64,000 bases of DNA from Colwellia sp. PAMC 21821 (GTDB lineage Bacteria > Pseudomonadota > Gammaproteobacteria > Enterobacterales > Alteromonadaceae): the NCBI RefSeq assembly GCF_002077175.1, contig NZ_CP014943.1, positions 3,038,001 through 3,102,000 on the forward strand, written 5' to 3'. A program made the position numbers and the translations under genes. The notes beneath the pieces are model-generated. The model was given only the letters and a program-made list of their open reading frames with translations, searched no databases and was not told where the DNA came from. This document shows, piece after piece, positions 57,069 to 64,000 of the stretch (its first letter is position 1; each line of letters opens with the position of its first letter).

Positions 57069-58343
57069 ATGACTACATTCTGGCTGGCAGTTTTATCATT
57101 GATAGTGATTGCATTACTTATTGTCTGGCGTATTTTTTCCTCATCTAAAGATACCCTCGGTGCGGAAAACCTTAACATTCGTCAAGAAACCAATGTCACA
57201 CTTTATCACGAGCACTTAGCGCTACTCGAACACGACTTAGCAGAAGGTAGTATTGAGCAAGAGAGTTACATTCAATTAAAAGCTGAATTAGATAAAACGC
57301 TTTTGCAAGATGCTAATTCAAGCCAACCCCGTGAGGTTGCACCTACAACAAGGTCATGGATATGGCCGGCATGTATAGCATTTAGCATCGTCAGTTTAAG
57401 TTTATATAGCTACATGAAACTAGGTGCCTATCAAGTACTAAACGCACCAACAGCCATTAACGAAAACGATGAGCATGGTCAATTGACCCCAGAGCAAATG
57501 CTGGCTTTTCGTCTACAGCAGCTTCAGAGCGAAGTAAAAGATAATCCAACGAACTCCCAAGCTTGGTTTAGCTTAGGTCAAACCTATATATCTGTTGGTG
57601 AGTTTGATAATGCTATTGAAGCATTTGATCGCGTAATGTCGCAACAAGGCGAGCATGCTGAGTTATTAGGGCCAAAAGCTCAAGCGATGTATTATAAAAA
57701 TAATCAACGGATAAACGCCGATATTCAAGCGGTAATCGACAAGGCTTTGGGGTTAGATTCGCTAGACGCCTCCACTAATATACTCTTAGGTATGGACAGT
57801 TTTAGTAATCGAGACTTTGCTAAGGCAGTGCAGTACTGGGAAGTGGTATTAAATAGTGACCGACCAGGAATAAGCATGCAAGCCTTAGCCGGAGCTGTCG
57901 AAGAAGCTAAAAATCAATTACGTCTTAGTGGAGAAGTTGCGCCTACAGAGAGTGTGAGTAAAGCGTTAGATCCAAATTTACCCCACCTTACTGTACAGGT
58001 ATCATTAGCGTCTAGCGTACAAGAAAAGTTAATGGCTAGTGATGATAAAACGGTATTTATATATGCTATTGCAGCTGATGGTCCTCGCATGCCTTTAGCC
58101 GCTGTAAAACTTAAAGCTAGTGATTTGCCTTTAACTATCGTTTTAGATGATTCACAAGCTATGACACCACAAATGCGTTTAAGTAGTGTTGATAAAGTGC
58201 ACATTTACGCTGTGGTATCCATGCAAGGTAGTGTTGGTATTAAGCCTGGGGACTTTAAAGCAGAAATGCTTAATATAGATGCGATGGAACAAAGCCCAAT
58301 TACAATGGTAATATCAGAGCAGGTCCAACAAGAGACACTTTAA
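57069..58343 (+). CDS. ccmI: Cytochrome c maturation protein CcmI
   Basis: 424 residues. Two N-terminal membrane helices (about 3-20 and 97-115) enclose a cytoplasmic leucine-zipper-like loop (NVTLYHEHLALLEHDLAEGS), followed by a periplasmic TPR domain (about 145-270: NSQAWFSLGQTYISVGEFDNAIEAF) and a C-terminal beta domain. This is the CcmI/CycH layout; CcmI holds apocytochrome c and passes it to CcmF-CcmH. It is the first gene of the ccmIFGH group here; ccmABCDE are not in the window. Confidence 0.9.
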   Translation: MTTFWLAVLSLIVIALLIVWRIFSSSKDTLGAENLNIRQETNVTLYHEHLALLEHDLAEGSIEQESYIQLKAELDKTLLQDANSSQPREVAPTTRSWIWPACIAFSIVSLSLYSYMKLGAYQVLNAPTAINENDEHGQLTPEQMLAFRLQQLQSEVKDNPTNSQAWFSLGQTYISVGEFDNAIEAFDRVMSQQGEHAELLGPKAQAMYYKNNQRINADIQAVIDKALGLDSLDASTNILLGMDSFSNRDFAKAVQYWEVVLNSDRPGISMQALAGAVEEAKNQLRLSGEVAPTESVSKALDPNLPHLTVQVSLASSVQEKLMASDDKTVFIYAIAADGPRMPLAAVKLKASDLPLTIVLDDSQAMTPQMRLSSVDKVHIYAVVSMQGSVGIKPGDFKAEMLNIDAMEQSPITMVISEQVQQETL

Positions 58344-58481
58344 AGTACTGCGGTAAAGTTATCTCTGATAACAACGCTAGTATTTACATATTGAATATTT
58401 GATTTGACGCTAGTCTTGACTAGTTATAATCAGCTAAACTTAGTCGCTATAATGTTTTAACATTGATTTACAGGAATTATC

Positions 58482-60467
58482 ATGATCCCAGAGCTTGGCC
58501 ATTTCGCACTCATTATCGGATTTGCTTTTGCACTATGTCTAAGCATAGTGCCACTGATTGGTGTAGCGCAGAACAACCAACAATTAATTAATAGTGCCAA
58601 ACCGTTAAGTTTTGGTCTGTTTTTGTTTATAGGCATTAGTATATTTTTATTAGCCTATAGCTTTACGCAAGATGACTTTTCTGTCAAATATATCGCTAAT
58701 CACTCCAATAGCTTACTACCATACTACTTCAAGATTAGTGCAGTTTGGGGAGGGCATGAAGGCTCAATGCTTTTTTGGATTTTTGCGTTAACTTGCTGGA
58801 CTTTCGCTGTCAGTGTTTTTAGTAAACAATTAGAAAAAGAGTTTGTTGCACGTGTTTTGGCGGTTATGGGCATGATCGCGGTGGGTTTTATTTTATTTAC
58901 ACTACTAACCTCTAACCCGTTTGAACGTTTATTACCAAACTTTCCGCTTGAAGGACAAGATTTAAATCCATTATTACAAGATATTGGGTTAATCATTCAT
59001 CCGCCAATGTTGTATATGGGTTATGTTGGGTTTTCAGTTGCCTTTGCCTTTGCTATTGCTGCCCTAATGGCAGGGAAAATGGATGCCGCATGGGCTCGTT
59101 GGTCACGTCCTTGGACGGTAGCTGCTTGGTCATTTTTATCAGTAGGTATCGCCTTAGGTAGCTGGTGGGCATATTATGAACTTGGTTGGGGCGGTTGGTG
59201 GTTTTGGGATCCTGTTGAGAATGTTTCATTTATGCCATGGCTGGCCGGTACTGCCTTGATTCATGCATTAGCGGTAACAGAGCAGCGTAACACCTTTAAG
59301 CATTGGACATTATTACTGGCTATTTTTACCTTCTCATTGAATTTATTAGGTGCATTTCTAGTACGCTCTGGCGTCATTACTTCCGTACATTCATTTGCGG
59401 TAGACCCTGACCGCGGCATGTACTTGCTGGTTTTGTTAGCGGTAGCTGTTGGTGGTTCACTTACCCTTTATGCATTTAGAGCTGCAAATGTTAGTAGTCC
59501 TAACCGTTTCACTTTTTATTCACGTGAGAATACTATTCTAGTGGCCATATCAATATTAGTGACTGCGACGGTTACTATTTTATTAGGCACGCTTTACCCT
59601 ATGATTATTGATGCAATGGGTTTAGGGAAAATATCTGTTGGAGCGCCATATTTTAACGCTGTTTTTGTACCTATGATGATAGCACTGTTTCTATTTATGG
59701 GTATTGGACCGCTTATTCGCTGGAAAAAGGCGCGTAAAGGTGAGTTGTCTAAGCACTTAAATATTATCTCTATTACTAGTGTGTTATTTGGTGCCGCGTG
59801 GCCATTTATCTTTGCCGGTGAATTTAGTATTAGCGCATTTATTGGTATGACCTTAGGTTGCTGGATTGTCTTGGCGGTGTTAAAAGATGTGTTTAATAAT
59901 GCTAAACAAGCTGACGGCAGTTTCAAGTTTTCAGCCGTTCCACTAAACCATATAGGTATGGCTGTTGCTCATGCTGGTATTGCTATCACCGTGATCGGTG
60001 TAACTATGGTTTCAACCTATGAAAAAGAAATTAACGTAAAAATGGCACCTGGCGAGAGTACAAATTTGTCAGGTTACACTATAGCGTTTGAAGGAACTAA
60101 GAATATTTTAGGGCCAAATTATAGTGCGATTCAAGGGCAGGTTAAGGTTTCAATTGATGATGAGTTTGTTACCTTATTAAAACCAGAACAACGTACTTAC
60201 AAAGTACAACGTACCGGCATGACCGAAGCTGCGATTCATACCACTTTATGGCGTGATATTTACGTTGCATTAGGTGACCCGCTTGAGCAAAACGCTTGGT
60301 CAATGCGTTTATATTACAAACCGTTTATTGTTTGGATATGGTTAGGCGCCTTTTTTATGGCAATAGGTGGTTTCTTAGCCATATTGAGTAAACGCTACCG
60401 CAAACGCGTATTAGCAACCGAACAAGCATCTAAGCAAGATAAACCCGTAGTTTTACAAGAGGCGTAA
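58482..60467 (+). CDS. ccmF: Heme lyase subunit CcmF
   Basis: 661 residues with about 15 membrane helices. The WWD heme-handling segment reads GWGGWWFWDPVENVSFMPW (about residues 231-249), and an early WGGHEGSMLFW motif is also typical. His residues flanking the WWD loop (LIIHPPMLY, LIHALAVTEQR) are the expected heme ligands. A large periplasmic domain precedes the last helix. It catalyses attachment of heme to apocytochrome c with CcmH and CcmI. ccmG starts 4 bp after its stop. Confidence 0.97.
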   Translation: MIPELGHFALIIGFAFALCLSIVPLIGVAQNNQQLINSAKPLSFGLFLFIGISIFLLAYSFTQDDFSVKYIANHSNSLLPYYFKISAVWGGHEGSMLFWIFALTCWTFAVSVFSKQLEKEFVARVLAVMGMIAVGFILFTLLTSNPFERLLPNFPLEGQDLNPLLQDIGLIIHPPMLYMGYVGFSVAFAFAIAALMAGKMDAAWARWSRPWTVAAWSFLSVGIALGSWWAYYELGWGGWWFWDPVENVSFMPWLAGTALIHALAVTEQRNTFKHWTLLLAIFTFSLNLLGAFLVRSGVITSVHSFAVDPDRGMYLLVLLAVAVGGSLTLYAFRAANVSSPNRFTFYSRENTILVAISILVTATVTILLGTLYPMIIDAMGLGKISVGAPYFNAVFVPMMIALFLFMGIGPLIRWKKARKGELSKHLNIISITSVLFGAAWPFIFAGEFSISAFIGMTLGCWIVLAVLKDVFNNAKQADGSFKFSAVPLNHIGMAVAHAGIAITVIGVTMVSTYEKEINVKMAPGESTNLSGYTIAFEGTKNILGPNYSAIQGQVKVSIDDEFVTLLKPEQRTYKVQRTGMTEAAIHTTLWRDIYVALGDPLEQNAWSMRLYYKPFIVWIWLGAFFMAIGGFLAILSKRYRKRVLATEQASKQDKPVVLQEA

Positions 60468-60471
60468 ATTA

Positions 60472-61023
60472 GTGAAAAGTATTATTCGTTTTATACCATT
60501 AATTTTATTTGTTTTATTAGGGGTATTATTATACCGAGGTTTATTTCTTAATCCGCAAGCAATGCCTTCGGCAATGATAGGTAAGCCGCTGCCGAATTTT
60601 GAGCTTCCGATATTAAAATCGACCGACCGACTCGTTGGGCGAGAAGACTTAACCGGTAATATTGTTTTACTTAATGTTTGGGCTACTTGGTGTATACAGT
60701 GTAAATATGAACATCCATATTTACTCGATATTATTCGCGATTCGCGCATTAAGCTCTACGGGCTTAATTTTACCGATGACCGCAATGCGGCTTTGAATTG
60801 GTTAAAGCAGTACGAAGACCCTTATGAGTTTTCGATCTTCGACGAACAGGGCGCTCTTGGGCTAGATATTGGTGTATTCGGCGCGCCTGAAACCTTTGTT
60901 ATAGATCACACGGGTATTATTCGTAAACGTTTTGCAGGTCCTATTAATGATCAAGTATGGAAAAAAGAATTTTTACCACTGATTGACACGATAGAAGCTG
61001 AAATAGCACAAGGATCGACGTAG
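60472..61023 (+). CDS. ccmG: Thioredoxin-like CcmG (DsbE)
   Basis: 183 residues from GTG at 60472. A membrane anchor at residues 5-22 and a periplasmic thioredoxin domain. The redox site is NVWATWCIQCKYEHPYL (about residues 72-88), so the active site is CIQC rather than the CPTC of E. coli. The Glu of the conserved GAPETFVID and the cis-Pro are kept. It keeps the CXXCH cysteines of apocytochrome c reduced. It overlaps ccmH by one base. Confidence 0.95.
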   Translation: MKSIIRFIPLILFVLLGVLLYRGLFLNPQAMPSAMIGKPLPNFELPILKSTDRLVGREDLTGNIVLLNVWATWCIQCKYEHPYLLDIIRDSRIKLYGLNFTDDRNAALNWLKQYEDPYEFSIFDEQGALGLDIGVFGAPETFVIDHTGIIRKRFAGPINDQVWKKEFLPLIDTIEAEIAQGST

Positions 61024-61535
61024 TGAAATTTGCACTCAATGATACTTGCTCTATGAGAGTACAACAGCTATTGCGCGTTGTTATTAGTACATTGCTGCTT
61101 AGTTTTTTTTGGCTAAGCAGCGCTAATGCAAGCCCAGTAGACACTTTTCAGTTTAACGACGAAACGACTGAATTGCGCTTTCAAATTTTGTCGAAAGAAT
61201 TACGCTGCCCTAAGTGTCAAAATCAAAATTTAGCCGATTCAAATTCTAAAATTGCCATAGACTTAAGAAAAAACCTGTATAACTTATTACAAGAAGGTAA
61301 GACCGATCAGGAAATTATTGATTTTATGGTGTATCGCTACGGTGATTTCGTTTTATACCGTCCACCGCTGAAAGAACAAACTTATATTCTATGGTTTGGC
61401 CCTTTAATTATCCTATTCGGCTTTATTATAGGCGTAGTATTCGTCTTAAGAAAACGCAGTAAAGTTAAAGACAATGAACACGATTTATCAGCACAAGAGC
61501 AAACTAATTTAGACGATATTCTAAACAAGAAGTAG
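61023..61535 (+). CDS. ccmH: Cytochrome c maturation protein CcmH
   Basis: 170 residues from GTG at 61023, which overlaps the ccmG stop (TAGTG); an ATG at 61053 is an alternative and would give a more standard signal peptide. Signal sequence ends near ANAS. The redox motif LRCPKCQNQNLADSN is present, and a C-terminal membrane helix (about 128-147) anchors the protein. This is the short CcmH form, with the CcmI part encoded separately at 57069. It works with CcmF on apocytochrome c. Confidence 0.95.
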   Translation: MKFALNDTCSMRVQQLLRVVISTLLLSFFWLSSANASPVDTFQFNDETTELRFQILSKELRCPKCQNQNLADSNSKIAIDLRKNLYNLLQEGKTDQEIIDFMVYRYGDFVLYRPPLKEQTYILWFGPLIILFGFIIGVVFVLRKRSKVKDNEHDLSAQEQTNLDDILNKK

Positions 61536-62042
61536 TTTGAACCTCACTCAATATTGACTCGTTTAATATAGCTACCTACAGCGCTATTTAATTATCCCCC
61601 TGCCCGGATGCAGTTTGGTATAAAATCCAGTAGGGATTTTGTCCTGAACAACTCGTGATTAAAATAACGGCCTATATTTGGCCGTTTTCCTACTTATTAA
61701 AGTAAAGCGGCCAATTAATAAAATGGCTATTGGCACAATCTAGCCAATGAGAAAATCGCTAATAATCGGTATTATTGTTGCTTGGTTGATGGTTATTTGA
61801 CCGTTATTTCATCACCAGAGTAAAAGAGTTTCATTTTGATTATTATTGGGCTAACATGCCCGTTCATATTGCGATTTTAAAGCGTATAAGTTAGTAAAGA
61901 AGCTAAATTAGTTTGCTATTAAAGTAGGTTTTACTTTAGTTGGTTAACGGCTGTTTAATGATTGTAACGCATAATAGCGGTAAATTAATACCGCAGTTAA
62001 AGTCGCGCGGAAAGTACAATACCCTCGTGTAAAGAGATAAAG
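61536..62042. other. Intergenic region between ccmH and ppiD
   Basis: 507 bp without a supported gene. A hairpin AACGGCC/GGCCGTT at 61666-61686 followed by TTTT may end the ccm transcript; a smaller AAAATCC/GGATTTT hairpin precedes it. The ppiD promoter lies near the right end; no clear sigma-32 or CpxR-type site was identified. Confidence 0.45.
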
Positions 62043-63950
62043 ATGTTAGAAAATATTCGCGAAAGCTCTCAAGGATTAACCGCTAAGATTATTCTTGGTT
62101 TTATTATTTTAACCTTCGCTGTAGCCGGCATTGGTAGTTACAACAATTCAGTTGATACTTCAGTAGCTGATGTTAATGGTGAACAAATATCACAAGATGA
62201 GTTTAATAAAGCTTATCAAGCACAGCGTAATCGTATGGCGCAGCAATTTGGTGATATGTTTGAAACATTATCAGCTGACCCGAGTTACATGAGTAACTTT
62301 CGTAATGGGGTTGTAGATAACTTAATCAACCAAAAGCTTGTTGATCAAAACTCTGAGGCACTAGCTATTCGAGTGGCAGATCAGCGTATTAAAAGCACTA
62401 TTCGAAATATGCCAGAATTTCAAGTTGACGGTGTTTTTGACAACAACCGTTACTTAGCCATGATTAATCAAGCTGGTTTTTATCAATCATCTGACTTTCG
62501 TGACTACTTACGCACTGAAATGACACGTCGCCAATTAACACAAGCATTGGTTGCAAGTGAGTTTAGCCTGCCGTACCAAGAAGATATGTTTACTGCTTTA
62601 CAAAATCAACAGCGTGATATTCGTTTTGCAACTATTAATGCAGAGCAATTTAAAGCAACTATCGAATTAAGCGATGAAGAAATTAATGATTATTATTTAG
62701 CTAATCAATCGCGCTTTGAAAATCAAGAACAAGTGAAAGTAAACTACATTACGCTTGATGTTGAAACTATCGCTAGTAAAGTCGTGTTAACAGATGCAGA
62801 TGTTAAAGCATATTATCAAAATAACATCAGTCAATATCGTGATGAAGAGCAACGTCGAATTGCCCACATTCTAATTGAGTTTGGTGATGACGAAGCTAAA
62901 GCTAAAGCCAGCACAGAGGCGTTACTTGCTAAAATTAATGCCGGTGAAGACTTCGCTGAATTAGCACAAGAACATTCAGCAGATACCTTTAGTGGTGAAA
63001 ACGGCGGCGATCTAGATTGGATTGAGGCCGGTGTTATGGACAGCGCATTTGACGAAGCAGCCTTTGCATTAAATGGCATTGGTAGTGTTAGTGACGTAAT
63101 TAAAACCGACTTTGGTTTTCACATCATTAAATTAACGGACTATAAGGCTGAAAAAGTACAAAGTTTAGCTGAAGTGCGTGATGTTATTGTGGCAAAAGCT
63201 AAAAATGAAAAAGCGCAAGATAAGTTTTTTGAACTTCAACAAGAAGTCGCTCGTTTAAGTTTTGAGTTTCCTGACAGTTTAGATGACGCAGCAGGCGCCA
63301 TAAATGCAACGGTTAAAACTTCAGGCTGGTTAACTCGCGGTGCGAATGCAGCACCTTTCGATGTTAGCGGCGTTGTAGATGCAGCTTTTTCTGATATTGT
63401 TATTAATGAACAATTAAACTCAGATATTGTTGAAGTTAGTGACAGTTTGGCTATTGTAATGCGCTTAAATAAATACCAAGACGCAAGTGTTAAACCGCTT
63501 ACTGAAGTCAGCGGTCAAATTCAAAGTATGCTTGTTGCGAAAAAAGCCTCTGAAAAAGCACAGACTGTTGTAGATGAATTGCTTGTCGCATTCAAATCGG
63601 GTACCGATATTACTGAGCAATTAGCAGGTTTTGGCGCGACTATGGAAGTTAAAACAGCGGTTACACGTGTTGGAAGTGGTTTAGACGCTAGCTTAGCTCG
63701 CGAAGCCTTTAAGTTACCTCGTCCTAGTGAAGATGCAGTATCAGCAACGACAGTTAACCTGAGCAATGGTAATTTAGCGTTACTTGAAGTGCAATCTGTC
63801 AATGTAGGTGAAGTTAAAGACTCACCTAACTTGTCGCAGCAGTTAACTCAACAATTGGCACAAGCAGCTTATTTAAGCTACGTTGAATCGTTGAAAGTAG
63901 GTGCAGAAATTGTACGCCGAAAAGTACAAGCTCCTACAACCCAATACTAG
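62043..63950 (+). CDS. ppiD: Periplasmic folding chaperone PpiD
   Basis: 635 residues. Cytoplasmic stub, one membrane helix (about 15-34: IILGFIILTFAVAGIG), then a periplasmic SurA-like chaperone region (35-260), one parvulin domain (about 265-362: RRIAHILIEFG, AELAQEHSADTFSGENGGDLDW, FGFHIIKL) and a C-terminal chaperone region. PpiD is attached to the SecYEG translocon and helps fold exported proteins. In E. coli it follows hupB directly; here the ccm group lies between. The gene is complete. Confidence 0.96.
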   Translation: MLENIRESSQGLTAKIILGFIILTFAVAGIGSYNNSVDTSVADVNGEQISQDEFNKAYQAQRNRMAQQFGDMFETLSADPSYMSNFRNGVVDNLINQKLVDQNSEALAIRVADQRIKSTIRNMPEFQVDGVFDNNRYLAMINQAGFYQSSDFRDYLRTEMTRRQLTQALVASEFSLPYQEDMFTALQNQQRDIRFATINAEQFKATIELSDEEINDYYLANQSRFENQEQVKVNYITLDVETIASKVVLTDADVKAYYQNNISQYRDEEQRRIAHILIEFGDDEAKAKASTEALLAKINAGEDFAELAQEHSADTFSGENGGDLDWIEAGVMDSAFDEAAFALNGIGSVSDVIKTDFGFHIIKLTDYKAEKVQSLAEVRDVIVAKAKNEKAQDKFFELQQEVARLSFEFPDSLDDAAGAINATVKTSGWLTRGANAAPFDVSGVVDAAFSDIVINEQLNSDIVEVSDSLAIVMRLNKYQDASVKPLTEVSGQIQSMLVAKKASEKAQTVVDELLVAFKSGTDITEQLAGFGATMEVKTAVTRVGSGLDASLAREAFKLPRPSEDAVSATTVNLSNGNLALLEVQSVNVGEVKDSPNLSQQLTQQLAQAAYLSYVESLKVGAEIVRRKVQAPTTQY

Positions 63951-64000
63951 CTTATAAGTAGTACTACTTATAAGTAATATAAGCTAATAAAGCTTAAAAT

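Overview
The window is a stretch of chromosome from a marine gammaproteobacterium of the Alteromonadales, most likely Colwelliaceae (Colwellia, Thalassotalea or Litorilituus type). This rests on low GC, housekeeping gene orders typical of the group, short intergenic repeats with TACCAATTG-like ends, and proteins such as a large FimV and an RTX serralysin. No taxonomic search was possible, so genus is an inference. Almost all of the window is core genome. Accessory material is confined to the left end and to small intergenic repeats.

Left end (1-4782): the end of a genomic island inserted at the 3' end of ssrA (tmRNA). It carries a P4-type tyrosine integrase, a gene of unknown function starting 1 nt after the integrase stop, a broken NucA-type nuclease, a 60-aa ORF and an exported protein with a beta-barrel-like C-terminus. 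The distal attachment site is not in view, so the island probably continues beyond base 1.

4783-10016: trans-translation and envelope/repair genes: ssrA, smpB, ratA, ratB(rnfH), bamE, recN, nadK. A near-consensus LexA box lies inside the hairpin between nadK and recN. 10119-15252: the heat-shock block grpE, dnaK, dnaJ, with sigma-32 promoters before grpE and dnaK and repeat elements filling the gaps. 15573-19152: an exported protein of unknown function, an Lrp regulator, nhaA and an SPFH protein.

19307-25310: epmC, a second NAD-kinase-like gene, yfcL, mnmC and fabB, the same neighbourhood as in enteric bacteria, with a FabR-like operator before fabB. 25425-37985: an isomerase-family gene, pdxB, asd, fimV, truA, accD, folC, a dedD-like SPOR gene, cvpA and purF, again a conserved order (dedA is absent). 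38075-48533: a Yip1 membrane protein, a small unknown, a serralysin-family protease, miaE, a DUF885 lipoprotein, lpxH, ppiB, cysS and folD.

48811-49642: a tRNA cluster (Pro, Arg, His, Pro) containing three tandem 98-bp units, each ending in a decayed tRNA-Pro 3' half, plus another remnant. 49939-63950: the protein quality control block tig, clpP, clpX, lon, hupB and ppiD, interrupted between hupB and ppiD by the cytochrome c maturation genes ccmI, ccmF, ccmG and ccmH. lon has its own sigma-32 promoter.

No CRISPR array, complete insertion sequence or obvious multi-gene defence system was seen. The best candidates for undescribed biology are the integrase-coupled unknown gene in the ssrA island, the tRNA-Pro remnant array and the LexA-box-in-terminator arrangement.
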